From assembly GCF_001730525.1 (NCBI RefSeq), contig NZ_MDFN01000002.1, positions 124,001 through 188,000 of the forward strand: a stretch of 64,000 bases of DNA, in the 5' to 3' direction. Source of the DNA: Arcticibacter eurypsychrophilus. GTDB lineage: Bacteria; Bacteroidota; Bacteroidia; Sphingobacteriales; Sphingobacteriaceae. Of the stretch, positions 52,911 to 62,250 are shown in pieces. The position numbers were made by a program, and so were the translations under genes. The stretch's first letter is position 1. Each line of letters starts with the position of its first letter. The notes beneath the pieces are model-generated. The model searched no databases, was not told where the DNA came from, and was given only the letters and a program-made list of their open reading frames with translations.

Positions 52911-53638
52911 TGGATATAATAGAAGAAAGAAAAACTGAATTCCCTGCCTTCAACTTTATTGATGGTGAGTTACTCCTGGTGAATAAACCTTATCGCTGGA
53001 CCAGTTTTGATGTGGTCAGTAAAATCAGGAATTCGTTAAAACCACTGAAATTGAAAGTTGGTCATGCAGGTACATTAGATCCATTGGCAACCGGTTTACT
53101 CATCATCTGTACCGGAAAACTGACCAAGAAGATTGACGACTATCAGGCTCAGGAAAAAGAATACACTGGCACGATGGTGCTGGGCGCTACTACCCCATCT
53201 TATGATCTGGAAACAGAAGTAAACGAAACTTTTGCTATTGACGCAATAACAGAAACGGACATTTACCTGACTTGCCAGTCTTTCATTGGCGAAATAGCTC
53301 AATTTCCACCTGCATTTTCAGCATTAAAAGTGGATGGAGAACGGGTTTACAATAAAGCAAGAAGAGGCGAAACTGTAGAACTTAAGGCACGGGAGATTAC
53401 CATTACTTCTTTTGAAATTACACGGATCGAATTGCCCGAAGTAGACTTTAAGGTGGTTTGCAGTAAAGGAACGTATATCAGGTCGCTGGTGTACGATTTC
53501 GGCAGAAAATTGAATAATGGAGCCTATTTATCCAGACTAAGAAGAACAAGAAGCGGGGATTTCTGTATTGAAAAAGCATTTGAAGTAATGGAGCTTTCCG
53601 GACATATCAAAAGCCTGAGAGAGCATGAAAGTCTATAA
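52910..53638 (+). CDS. truB: tRNA pseudouridine(55) synthase
   Basis: The 242-residue protein carries the TruB motifs GELLLVNKPYRWTSFDVVSK, then GHAGTLDPLATGLLIICTGK with the catalytic Asp, YTGTMVLGATTPSYD, AFSALKVDGERVYNKARRGE, and VCSKGTYIRSLVYDFGRKL. It makes pseudouridine 55 in the T-arm of tRNAs. The ATG at 52910 is chosen because it overlaps the uppP stop and gives the normal N-terminus ([20 protein letters not shown]); an earlier frame start is out of place. It overlaps ribF by 14 nt. Confidence 0.95.
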   Translation: MDIIEERKTEFPAFNFIDGELLLVNKPYRWTSFDVVSKIRNSLKPLKLKVGHAGTLDPLATGLLIICTGKLTKKIDDYQAQEKEYTGTMVLGATTPSYDLETEVNETFAIDAITETDIYLTCQSFIGEIAQFPPAFSALKVDGERVYNKARRGETVELKAREITITSFEITRIELPEVDFKVVCSKGTYIRSLVYDFGRKLNNGAYLSRLRRTRSGDFCIEKAFEVMELSGHIKSLREHESL

Positions 53639-54557
53639 ACATATTGATGAGTTTGTAAAGCTTGAAAACGCTATTGTTACCATCGGGACATTTGATGGTG
53701 TTCATTTAGGACATCGTAAAATCATTTCCAGATTGGTGGAAGAAGCAAAACGTCTGGATGGCGAAAGTGTAATTCTTACTTTTTTCCCTCATCCTCGAAT
53801 GATTCTTCATCCTGAAGATCAAAGTTTAAAGTTGATCACTACGATTGATGAAAAGATAGATCAGATGAAAAAATTGGGTGTAGACCACCTGATTATCACT
53901 CCCTTTACACGAGATTTTTCTAATCTGTCGCCCGACGAATACATTAAGCAGATCCTGGTAGATAAGATCGGAACCAAAAAAATTATTATTGGATATGATC
54001 ATCATTTTGGAAAAGACCGTCAGGGCAATTTTTTAAAACTGGAAGAATGTGCAGCCATCTATCATTTTAAGGTTGAGGAAATTCTGGAACAGGATATTCA
54101 TGATGTTGCGGTAAGTTCGACAAAAGTACGACAAGCACTTACAGCAGGAGATGTAAAAACGGCAGAAGAGTTTTTAGGGTATGCTTTTCAGCTAACCGGT
54201 TTGGTTATAAAAGGAGATCAGATAGGCAGAACCATAGGATTTCCTACTGCCAACTTATATGTGGAAGAAACCTATAAATTGATCCCTGCCGATGGAATCT
54301 ACGCTGTTTTAATTGAATTTCCTAAGGAAGGCGTAATACTTCAGGGAATGGGATATATTGGCACCAGGCCCACTATAAATGGCATGAGTCGCAATATAGA
54401 AGTAAATATCTTTGACTTTAATAAAGACATCTATGGGAAGATGATCCGAATTCATTTTTCACACTTTATTCGGGGAGATTTAAAGTTTCATTCGCTGCAG
54501 AAACTGACTGAGCAGATCAAACAGGATCAGATCACCGCTCTTCAATTATTAAATTAG
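53625..54557 (+). CDS. ribF: bifunctional riboflavin kinase / FAD synthetase
   Basis: The 310-residue enzyme has an N-terminal FMN adenylyltransferase (about 14-155; VTIGTFDGVHLGHRKIISRL and the later AVSSTKVRQALTAGDVKTAE) and a C-terminal riboflavin kinase (about 185-310; GDQIGRTIGFPTANLYVE, GMGYIGTRPTIN, VNIFDFNKDIYGKMIRIHF). It converts riboflavin to FMN and then FAD. It overlaps truB by 14 nt, so translational coupling is likely. Confidence 0.95.
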   Translation: MKVYKHIDEFVKLENAIVTIGTFDGVHLGHRKIISRLVEEAKRLDGESVILTFFPHPRMILHPEDQSLKLITTIDEKIDQMKKLGVDHLIITPFTRDFSNLSPDEYIKQILVDKIGTKKIIIGYDHHFGKDRQGNFLKLEECAAIYHFKVEEILEQDIHDVAVSSTKVRQALTAGDVKTAEEFLGYAFQLTGLVIKGDQIGRTIGFPTANLYVEETYKLIPADGIYAVLIEFPKEGVILQGMGYIGTRPTINGMSRNIEVNIFDFNKDIYGKMIRIHFSHFIRGDLKFHSLQKLTEQIKQDQITALQLLN

Positions 54558-54571
54558 TTTTTTTATTGGAT

Positions 54572-55606
54572 ATGAATAACCTTAATGTTGATAAACAGGA
54601 GGCTCAATTCCTTGATGAAACCATCAGCTATTGGGAAAAAGAGGGCCTGATTGATCAGGATAAAGCAGCTGGCTTAAGATCATCTTATGACGTTAAACAA
54701 TTTGATTGGCGCCGACTGGCTCAATACTCTTTCTGGATTGCGCTGGCTTGCGGACTGATTGCTGTGGCTTCCCTGGTTATCAATGATGCCATTATCAACC
54801 TCTTACAAAATCTTTACAATACTCCTGATGTATTAATTAGTGCTATAGCGGCAGGAATAGCCGCATGGATGTATTACTATGGGCAAAGGCAAAAAAGAAA
54901 GTTTCCGGAACGTTTGTTCAGCAATGAAGCCACCTTGTTTTCGGGTGTACTTTTTACGGCCATCAGTATTGCATTTTTAGGGAAGGCACTGGACAATGGT
55001 TCGGGCCATTTTTCTACTTTATTTTTACTCTCCGTTTTTATATATGGAATTCTTGCTTTAAAGTTTCAATCTAAGCTAATCTGGGCCTTTGCACTAATTT
55101 CGTTAGGGAGTTGGTTTGGAACAGAAACTGGGTATCAGACCAATTGGAGCAATTATTTCCTGGGACTTAACTACCCACTTCGCTTTGTTGTTTTTGGTGC
55201 GGTGCTTACTGCGGTAGGGCTAATATTGGAAAAACTAAAAAAGCTGGATGGGTTTAATACATTGACGTATATAATGGGCTTGTTCTATTTTTTCATCTCT
55301 TTATGGATTCTCTCGATCTTTGGAAATCTGGGCACTATTGAAGATTGGTTAAAGACGAGTCAGGTTTCGCTGATTTATTGGGGAATATTATCATCAGGTG
55401 CAGCACTTTTGGTCATGCTGTATGGATTAAAGCAGAAAGATGAAATAGCCCGTGAATTCGGGATCACCTTTCTGCTGATAAATATCTATACCCGATATTT
55501 TGAATATATGTGGGACCGAACTGATAAAGCTATATTCTTTGGAATACTAGCGGTATCCTTTTGGCTTATCGGTCGGAAAGCCGAAAAAATATGGAACCTA
55601 AAATAA
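54572..55606 (+). CDS. DUF2157 multi-pass membrane protein
   Basis: The 344-residue protein begins with a soluble start (about 1-50, NNLNVDKQEAQFLDETISYW and KEGLIDQDKAAGLRSSYDV), the DUF2157 N-terminal pattern. It is followed by 9 to 10 hydrophobic segments to the C-terminus. Function is unknown; it ends the ftsX-ribF run, 15 nt after ribF. I choose the ATG at 54572 over a TTG two codons upstream. Confidence 0.8.
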   Translation: MNNLNVDKQEAQFLDETISYWEKEGLIDQDKAAGLRSSYDVKQFDWRRLAQYSFWIALACGLIAVASLVINDAIINLLQNLYNTPDVLISAIAAGIAAWMYYYGQRQKRKFPERLFSNEATLFSGVLFTAISIAFLGKALDNGSGHFSTLFLLSVFIYGILALKFQSKLIWAFALISLGSWFGTETGYQTNWSNYFLGLNYPLRFVVFGAVLTAVGLILEKLKKLDGFNTLTYIMGLFYFFISLWILSIFGNLGTIEDWLKTSQVSLIYWGILSSGAALLVMLYGLKQKDEIAREFGITFLLINIYTRYFEYMWDRTDKAIFFGILAVSFWLIGRKAEKIWNLK

Positions 55607-55608
55607 GG

Positions 55609-56025
55609 TTATTGGATATTGATGGTATAGCTGATCTTCACTCCACCTGCAGCTAACATATTATGTACTGAACAGTACTTTTTAACTGCTAGTTCTGCTG
55701 CTTTTTCCGCTTTTGCCGGATCTATAGTACCTTTTAGGTTAAATGTCATACGGATAGCCGTAAATACCGCTGGTACAGCATCTGTACGGTCAGCCTCTAC
55801 TGATACAGAGATATCCTGAATATCCTGACGTTGCTTTTTTAGTATTGAAATAAGATCAAAAGAACTGCAAGAGCCTAGCGCCATTAAAATCAGCTCCATT
55901 GGACGTACGCCTAAACCCTGACCACCTATTTCCGGTGATCCATCAATATGAACCTTTACAGTAGATGAAGGTGCAACTGCTTCCAGATGCACGGCATCAT
56001 TTACCCGGTTAATTTCTATCTTCAT
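55609..56025 (-). CDS. OsmC family peroxide-reducing protein
   Basis: The 138-residue protein has the OsmC/Ohr fold pattern. GEIGG-like turn IDGSPEIGGQGLGVRPMELI is followed by LGSCSSFDLISILKKQ with one active-site Cys. A second Cys lies in AVKKYCSVHNMLAAGGVKIS. Two such cysteines reduce organic peroxides in this family. It lies 4 nt past the metZ stop and could be co-transcribed with the sulfur genes, reading minus. Convergent with the DUF2157 gene with almost no gap. Confidence 0.88.
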   Translation of the reverse strand: MKIEINRVNDAVHLEAVAPSSTVKVHIDGSPEIGGQGLGVRPMELILMALGSCSSFDLISILKKQRQDIQDISVSVEADRTDAVPAVFTAIRMTFNLKGTIDPAKAEKAAELAVKKYCSVHNMLAAGGVKISYTINIQ

Positions 56026-56029
56026 CGTG

Positions 56030-57217
56030 TTATTTTGAACGCTCTAAGGCTTGTTTTACATCATTAAGAATATCGTCAATATCTTCTAATCCTACAGAAA
56101 TACGAATAGACCCTGGATATATTCCTATGGCTTGTCTTTCCTGTTCAGTCAGTTTAGAGTGAGTGGTAGAGGCCGGATGGGTACCTATTGTACGGGAGTC
56201 GCCGAGATTTGAAGTAATCAGGATCATTTCGAGTGCATCAAGGAATTTCTTAGCACGGTCAAAGCCTCCTTTAACGATAAAGGTTACAATTCCTCCGCCC
56301 TGCTTCATCTGTCTTTTCGCTAATTCGTATTGCGGATGTGAGGGTAAATGCGGATACCGTACCACTTCAATTTCTTCGTGATCATCAAGTAACTGGGCGA
56401 GCTTAAGCGCTGAACTGCAATGCCTGTCCATACGAATAGGTAATGTTTCCAGACTCTTTGAAAAGATCCAGGCGTTGAATGCAGACATGGCAGGACCGGT
56501 ATGCCGGATAAAAAACATCAGTTCTTTAATCAGATCGGCTCTTCCAGCAACTAATCCGCCGAGAACACGACCTTGTCCGTCCATATATTTCGTTGCAGAA
56601 TGAGATACAAGATCAATGCCATACAGTAGCGGTTTTTGCAGGTAGGGTGTTGCAAAGCAATTATCAACGTTCAGGATGATGTGAGGATATTTCTTCTTTA
56701 AACTACCAAGCCATTCCAGATCAACTAGTTCCAGTCCGGGGTTAGAAGGAGTTTCCAAAAAGATCATCTTGGTCTCAGGACGTATTGCGGCTTCCCAAGT
56801 TTCAGGTTCCAGTGCATCCACATACGAACTGGTAATTCCCCAGCGAGGTAGGAGCTGTGTAAGCAACTGGTGTGTGGATCCGAAAATAGACCGGCATGCC
56901 AGCACATGATCGCCACTTTTAAGTAACCCGGCTAAGGATGCAAAAACAGCAGCCATCCCGGATGAAAAAGCTAAACCAGCTTCTGCTCCTTCGAGCATAC
57001 ATACTTTGTCAATAAATTCTGTTGTGTTCGGATTAGAATAACGGGAATAGATAATTCCTTCTTCTTCGTCAGCAAATACAGCTCTTCCTTGTTCTGCATC
57101 ATCAAATACAAAGCTTGAAGTAAGATATAACGGAACAGAATGTTCTCTGTTTTGGCTACGTTTAGCCTGGATACGAATTAATTTAGATTGTTCGTTCATT
57201 TCGAATTTGTCGATCAT
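56030..57217 (-). CDS. metZ: trans-sulfuration family PLP enzyme, probable O-succinylhomoserine sulfhydrylase
   Basis: The 395-residue enzyme is a Cys/Met metabolism PLP protein: IYSRYSNPNTTEFIDKVCML, AFSSGMAAVFASLAGLLKSG, then NVDNCFATPYLQKPLLYGID and the PLP lysine in LVSHSATKYMDGQGRVLGG. Length and the GDSRTIGTHPASTTHSKLTE block point to MetZ, which uses sulfide and an O-acylhomoserine to make homocysteine; cystathionine synthase or lyase activity cannot be excluded. Its start overlaps the stop of the TSUP gene by one base. Confidence 0.85.
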   Translation of the reverse strand: MIDKFEMNEQSKLIRIQAKRSQNREHSVPLYLTSSFVFDDAEQGRAVFADEEEGIIYSRYSNPNTTEFIDKVCMLEGAEAGLAFSSGMAAVFASLAGLLKSGDHVLACRSIFGSTHQLLTQLLPRWGITSSYVDALEPETWEAAIRPETKMIFLETPSNPGLELVDLEWLGSLKKKYPHIILNVDNCFATPYLQKPLLYGIDLVSHSATKYMDGQGRVLGGLVAGRADLIKELMFFIRHTGPAMSAFNAWIFSKSLETLPIRMDRHCSSALKLAQLLDDHEEIEVVRYPHLPSHPQYELAKRQMKQGGGIVTFIVKGGFDRAKKFLDALEMILITSNLGDSRTIGTHPASTTHSKLTEQERQAIGIYPGSIRISVGLEDIDDILNDVKQALERSK

Positions 57218-58179
57218 TAAAATAAAATTCTGATTAAATCGCTCAGAAATCCAACAATACTTTTTAGAGAAGCCAATATAACGATTATTCCCACAGCTAC
57301 CATAATGGTCTTAGCTGATATTCGATTGGCCACCCTGGCAGCAATAGGAGATGCAATGGCACTTCCTAACACTAATCCACCTACGGCTTCCCAATGCAAT
57401 CCCTTGAGCATAGTTACAAAAGTAAGAGAACTCATAAATGCAATAAAAAAGCGGGAAAACTTAACGGCACCGAGAGAGAAACGAGCATTCCGACCTCCTG
57501 CAATCAGTGTAGACAGTACAATTGAGCCCCAGCCTCCACCTCCAACAGCATCAATAAATCCGCCAAAGAGGCCTAATGTCCTGATATTTTTTATTTTTTT
57601 AGGCGCCACTCCCTTTTTTCTCTTACGGGAGATATCAAATGATTTTTTAAGAATTACGATCCCTAGTATTAAAGTATATAGTGAAATAAAAGGTTTAGTA
57701 TAGTGACTGTACTGTTCAAGAGAGGATAGCAAATAAGCACCTGTTACGGAACCGATTATACCAGGAACAACAAGTAATCTAAATAATTTCATATTGACAT
57801 TACCCATTCTGTAATGCATAACTCCTGCGATTCCATTACTTAGAATTTCGGATAAATGCACCGCAGTACTTGCCGATGCGGGAGGGATGCCCATAGCCAT
57901 ACTAAAGGTTGTTGATGTAACTCCATAAGACATGCCTATAGCCCCATCAATCATGGCAAAAATGAATCCTGCTATCAGAAAATAATAAAATGTTGTTGGT
58001 ATTTCTTCGAAACTCGCTTTGAAAGCAGGGACATAGTGCCATAGTAGAAAAAAACTAATTGCTATGATGGGAAGTGAAAACAGCCAGTACAACCACTTTA
58101 AAGAGGTATTTTCTTTAGGAGGACTATCAAGTGTATTTAATTCGTCGGCGAAGTCCCCCTCTTCAGTCTTTAAATTCAT
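57217..58179 (-). CDS. TauE/SafE (TSUP) family membrane permease
   Basis: The 320-residue protein has about eight hydrophobic segments and the TSUP signature blocks GFIFAMIDGAIGMSYGVTST and RTLGLFGGFIDAVGGGGWGS. Members export or import sulfite, sulfoacetate or related sulfur compounds. The direct overlap with metZ (1 nt) suggests it serves methionine or sulfur assimilation here, perhaps sulfite or sulfate handling; the substrate is inference. Acidic N-terminal tail (GDFADELNTLD) is cytoplasmic. Confidence 0.88.
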   Translation of the reverse strand: MNLKTEEGDFADELNTLDSPPKENTSLKWLYWLFSLPIIAISFFLLWHYVPAFKASFEEIPTTFYYFLIAGFIFAMIDGAIGMSYGVTSTTFSMAMGIPPASASTAVHLSEILSNGIAGVMHYRMGNVNMKLFRLLVVPGIIGSVTGAYLLSSLEQYSHYTKPFISLYTLILGIVILKKSFDISRKRKKGVAPKKIKNIRTLGLFGGFIDAVGGGGWGSIVLSTLIAGGRNARFSLGAVKFSRFFIAFMSSLTFVTMLKGLHWEAVGGLVLGSAIASPIAARVANRISAKTIMVAVGIIVILASLKSIVGFLSDLIRILF

Positions 58180-58233
58180 TTATGAATGGATCAAATAAGA
58201 ATTTCAAATATACCAATACTCTATCAAATCTAT

Positions 58234-61035
58234 CTATTTTAAAACACCTTTTAAAAAGGCCCCAGTATACGATCCTTTCACTTCTGCCAAATCTTCTGGT
58301 GTGCCCTCAAATACAAGGTTACCACCCCTGTCTCCACCTTCGGGACCGATATCGATAACCCAGTCCGCACACTTAATAACATCCACATTATGTTCAATCA
58401 CCAGGATCGTATTTCCCTGATTCAGGAGTGCATTGAAGGACTTTAAAAGCTTCTTGATATCATGAAAATGAAGACCTGTAGTAGGTTCATCAAATACAAA
58501 AAGCGTACTGCTTCTGTTATTTCCTTTAATGAGAAACGAGGCCAGTTTGATTCGCTGGGCTTCACCACCGGATAATGTATTGGACGACTGACCCAAATGA
58601 ACATAACCAAGGCCAACGTCCATTAGCGGCTGAAGTTTAGCTGCTAGCTTAGGTTCGTCTTTGAAGAATTCCAATGCCTCTTCAATTGTTAGAGCAAGGA
58701 TGTCTGAGATATTCTTCTCCTTGTATTCAATATCAAGGATATCTTGTTTGAAACGTTTACCCTGGCAGGCTTCACAAGGCAAAAAGATATCAGCCATGAA
58801 CTGCATTTCGATTTTAACCTCCCCTTCACCCTGACAAACATCACATCGCCCGCCTTCCACATTGAAGGAAAAAGCAGAGGGTTTTAAACCTGTAGCTTTA
58901 GCTGCTGACTGAGATGCAAATAAATTTCGGATATCATCGTATGCCTTGACATAAGTCACTGGATTTGAACGGGAAGAACGTCCTATAGGGTTTTGATCTA
59001 CGAGTTCGACATGTTCGATCTTATCAAAACTTCCTTCCAGAGAATCATAGGCACCTGTTTGTTCTCCCGAATAGTTACCGATGACTTTTTGCAATGCTGG
59101 TTGAAGTATCCGTTTTACCAATGATGTTTTACCTGATCCGGATACACCTGTTACACAGGTAAATACATTCAAAGGAAATTTTACATCAATACCTTTGAGG
59201 TTATTTTCCCTGGCTCCTTTGATTTCGATAAAGTCAGTCCACTTCCTCCTGCTGGTGGGCACTTCTATTTTCTCTTTACCACTTAAATACTTTCCGGTAA
59301 GGCTATTTTCGTCTTTGAGTATCTGCTCATAATTGCCAGCAAATACCAGGTTTCCACCATGCGTTCCAGCTTCAGGACCTATATCGATCAGGTAGTCGGC
59401 AGCCTTCATCATTTCTTCTTCATGTTCTACCACGAGCACGGTATTGCCAACATCTCTCAGGGACTTCAGCACACCAATAAGGCGATGAGTATCCCTGGGA
59501 TGAAGTCCTATGCTGGGTTCATCTAGAACGTAGACAGAACCAACCAGGGAACTTCCTAAAGAGGTGGCCAAATTGATCCGTTGGGATTCGCCTCCTGACA
59601 ATGTATTGGACAAACGATTGAGGGTAAGATAGCCAAGACCCACTTCATTTAAAAAGCTAATACGGCTTGTTATTTCTGCAAGCAAACGTTTAGCGATCGT
59701 TGCTTCATTGCCTTCAAGATGCAGTGTATTAAAAAACCCAAGTGCCTCATCTAATGGAATTAATACCAGATCGGTGATTGACTTATCAGCAACTTTAACA
59801 TAGGTTGCATCTTTGCGGAGTCGGCTTCCCTTACATTCCGGACAGTTTGTTTTTCCTCTGTAACGAGAGAGCATCACGCGATACTGTATTTTATACGACT
59901 GTGATTCTAATTCTTTAAAAAAGTCATCAAGACCTTGAAAATATTTATTACCCTTCCAGATTAGTTCACGCTGTTTATCAGTAAGCTGATTAAAGGAGCG
60001 ATGAACAGGAAAATCAAATTTTAACGCATTTTTAAGAAAGACTTGTAACCAGGTACCCATTTTCTCTCCTCTCCAGGGAGCTATTGCGCCATCATAAATA
60101 GACTTTCCTTTATCGGGAATAACCAGATCCTCGTCAATTCCTATTACTTTTCCAAATCCTTCACAACGTTTACAAGCGCCGTAAGGGTTATTAAAGCTAA
60201 AGAAGTTGGGTGTAGGATCCTCAAACCGGATCCCATCTAATTCAAAGCGATCGCAAAAGAAATGGAGCACATCCTGATGCTCAATATAACAATCTCCCTT
60301 ACCTTCAAAAAATGAAGTTTGAATGGAATCGCCCAGACGGCTTAATGTTTCCTCTTCCTGGTTGACGGTTATGCGGTCAATGACAATTTTGACAAGATCA
60401 CTTGTTGTTAGCTTTTCATTTTTAACAGTTGGATCCTCTAAAATGTCTTCAATTTTAAATAACGCATTATCTTTAAATACCCGCACAAAACCCTTTTGTA
60501 GTAATACTGCAAGTTCTTCTTTTAGTGTACGGTTGTTATGGGGATGGAGGGGGCATAAAATCGTGATCTGTTCCCCTTCAGGCAGCTTTGTAATAAAATC
60601 AATGACAGAAGTTACAGAATCACGCTTAACTTCCTGACCTGAAATAGGTGAGATCGTTTTACCAACTCTGGAGAACAGCAGTTTTAGGTAGTCGTAAATC
60701 TCAGTTGAAGTACCTACTGTAGACCGGGGATTGCTTGAAATAACCTTTTGTTCAATGGCTATCGCAGGCGCAATTCCTTTGATATAATCCACATCTGGCT
60801 TGTTCATTCGCCCCATAAATTGACGCGCATAGGAAGAAAGGCTCTCAACATATCGCCGTTGACCTTCAGCGTAAAGGGTATCAAATGCTAAGGAAGATTT
60901 ACCGGAACCTGATAGCCCGGTAATCACCACTAATTTATTTTTAGGAATATTAACGTCTATATTCTTTAAGTTATGTACCCGGGCACCCTTAATTATTATG
61001 TTATTTTTAGGGTCCTGTTCTGATTCAATATTCAT
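58234..61035 (-). CDS. uvrA: excinuclease ABC subunit UvrA
   Basis: The 933-residue ATPase has two ABC modules. The first has GLSGSGKSSLAFDTLYAEG and the second GVSGSGKTSLVKRILQPALQ. Two zinc-binding regions are CKRCEGFGKV/CPECKGSRLR and CDVCQGEGEVKIEMQFM/CEACQGKRF. ABC signatures are RLSNTLSGGESQRINLA and QSSNTLSGGEAQRIKLASF. UvrA finds bulky DNA damage and loads UvrB. A minus-strand TACCTTTG box (61066-61059) lies 24 nt upstream as a likely -7 element. Confidence 0.98.
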   Translation of the reverse strand: MNIESEQDPKNNIIIKGARVHNLKNIDVNIPKNKLVVITGLSGSGKSSLAFDTLYAEGQRRYVESLSSYARQFMGRMNKPDVDYIKGIAPAIAIEQKVISSNPRSTVGTSTEIYDYLKLLFSRVGKTISPISGQEVKRDSVTSVIDFITKLPEGEQITILCPLHPHNNRTLKEELAVLLQKGFVRVFKDNALFKIEDILEDPTVKNEKLTTSDLVKIVIDRITVNQEEETLSRLGDSIQTSFFEGKGDCYIEHQDVLHFFCDRFELDGIRFEDPTPNFFSFNNPYGACKRCEGFGKVIGIDEDLVIPDKGKSIYDGAIAPWRGEKMGTWLQVFLKNALKFDFPVHRSFNQLTDKQRELIWKGNKYFQGLDDFFKELESQSYKIQYRVMLSRYRGKTNCPECKGSRLRKDATYVKVADKSITDLVLIPLDEALGFFNTLHLEGNEATIAKRLLAEITSRISFLNEVGLGYLTLNRLSNTLSGGESQRINLATSLGSSLVGSVYVLDEPSIGLHPRDTHRLIGVLKSLRDVGNTVLVVEHEEEMMKAADYLIDIGPEAGTHGGNLVFAGNYEQILKDENSLTGKYLSGKEKIEVPTSRRKWTDFIEIKGARENNLKGIDVKFPLNVFTCVTGVSGSGKTSLVKRILQPALQKVIGNYSGEQTGAYDSLEGSFDKIEHVELVDQNPIGRSSRSNPVTYVKAYDDIRNLFASQSAAKATGLKPSAFSFNVEGGRCDVCQGEGEVKIEMQFMADIFLPCEACQGKRFKQDILDIEYKEKNISDILALTIEEALEFFKDEPKLAAKLQPLMDVGLGYVHLGQSSNTLSGGEAQRIKLASFLIKGNNRSSTLFVFDEPTTGLHFHDIKKLLKSFNALLNQGNTILVIEHNVDVIKCADWVIDIGPEGGDRGGNLVFEGTPEDLAEVKGSYTGAFLKGVLK

Positions 61036-61066
61036 GAAACCGATTATCGTTTAAAACACAAAGGTA

Positions 61067-61364
61067 AGGCTTAATAATTCAACGTTAAATCAGGAATTTA
61101 ACATAAATTAACAATTTAATTAAAACCGGATATGAATTATGTGCGTATATTTATAAAATAACTAATCGTAAAGCTGATTACATAGAAGCATGTGATTATT
61201 AAACTTGTTAGTTACATTATTATTGTTAAATTTCGAATAATATTTATTTATATTTGACATCATTAACTCTGATAAGCGAATAAACACACATAAACAAAGA
61301 TAATTTGGCAACACTCTACTCTACTATTTAGTATTTATTTAAATCAAAATTAAGAGGGAGTCCT
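61067..61364. other. intergenic region between uvrA and the sigma-factor gene
   Basis: No coding region is supported. A plus-strand TATATTTG at 61249-61256 is a candidate -7 box for the sigma-factor gene, giving a leader of about 100 nt. The rest is AT-rich without clear repeats. Confidence 0.5.
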
Positions 61365-61952
61365 ATGAAGCTTCAAGAGAAAAGTGACCAAGAACTTATA
61401 CATTTGTATATAGAAGGTCAAGAGACGGGTTTGGAAAAATTAGTGAGCAGACACAAATCCAAAATTTACACATCTATTTATATGCTGGTTAAGGACCAGT
61501 ATTTGGCTGAAGATATTTTTCAAGATACCTTTATCAAGGTAATCAATACGCTTAAAACTGGTAAATATAATGAAGAAGGCAAGTTCCTGCCTTGGGTTTT
61601 ACGGATTGCACATAACCTGGTAATCGATTATTTCCGTAAAGAAAAACGTACCCCGGTTATTACAAATGGCGATGGCTTCGATATATTCGATGTACTAGGA
61701 TTCTATGATGAAAGCATTGAGGATCAAATGGTGAGAGAGCAAACGCATCAGGATTTACGTAAAATGATACAGCTTTTACCTTCAGAACAAAAAGAGGTTT
61801 TAATTATGCGCCATTACGGCGATATGAGTTTTAAAGAGATTGCAGACATTACAAATGTGAGCATCAATACGGCTTTAGGACGCATGCGCTATGCTTTAAA
61901 TAATCTTAGGAAAATGTTTGAAACTAAGGAAATGAGCATCAAATTATTTTAA
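61365..61952 (+). CDS. ECF-type RNA polymerase sigma factor
   Basis: The 195-residue protein has sigma region 2 (about 25-95: HKSKIYTSIYMLVKDQYLAE, DIFQDTFIKVINTLKTG, WVLRIAHNLVIDYFRKEKR) and region 4 (about 132-180: LPSEQKEVLIMRHYGDMSFK, EIADITNVSINTALGRMRYA). It lacks regions 1 and 3. No FecR-type anti-sigma gene follows; instead there is a small protein of unknown function. Constitutive or general-stress roles are possible. The start ATG at 61365 follows GAGGGAG, an unusually good ribosome binding site for this genome. Confidence 0.93.
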   Translation: MKLQEKSDQELIHLYIEGQETGLEKLVSRHKSKIYTSIYMLVKDQYLAEDIFQDTFIKVINTLKTGKYNEEGKFLPWVLRIAHNLVIDYFRKEKRTPVITNGDGFDIFDVLGFYDESIEDQMVREQTHQDLRKMIQLLPSEQKEVLIMRHYGDMSFKEIADITNVSINTALGRMRYALNNLRKMFETKEMSIKLF

Positions 61953-61991
61953 TCAAAATAAAGTTTTATTTCCTTAAAATAATTCATCAAT

Positions 61992-62028
61992 CCAAACCGT
62001 TAGTTTAAAATAATAACTAATGGTTTGG
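61992..62028 (+). terminator. hairpin after the sigma-factor gene
   Basis: CCAAACCGTTAG (61992-62003) pairs with CTAATGGTTTGG (62017-62028), 12 pairs including one G-U, with a 13-nt loop. No U-run follows, so it may be a weak terminator or a translational control element. It covers the first possible ATG (62020) of the following small gene. Confidence 0.5.
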
Positions 62029-62031
62029 CTT

Positions 62032-62226
62032 ATGATACAATTTTCTACCCTTTCCTCCGGCTTGTATGCAGCCGATGACTTTGACGACAAAGTGTCTGAA
62101 AATCTTGATGAAACAGATCTATTCTTCTATCAGATGATTAAAAAAAATCTAAACAAAGAACTGAAGGACCCTTCCCCTGAATCAATCCTTTTCATAAAAG
62201 CATATTCTTTAACGTTAAGAGCTTAA
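62032..62226 (+). CDS. small acidic protein of unknown function downstream of the sigma factor
   Basis: The product is 64 residues from the ATG at 62032 (MIQFSTLSSGLYAADDFDDK, then VSENLDETDLFFYQMIKK). A longer frame from 62020 starts inside a hairpin, so I prefer 62032. No membrane segment, Cys or known motif is seen; the middle is acidic, the C-terminal part helical. It follows the ECF sigma gene by 79 nt in the place where an anti-sigma factor might stand, but it has no anti-sigma fold that I recognise. Confidence 0.5.
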   Translation: MIQFSTLSSGLYAADDFDDKVSENLDETDLFFYQMIKKNLNKELKDPSPESILFIKAYSLTLRA

Positions 62227-62250
62227 AGCAGTATTTTCTTATTTTTGTAC

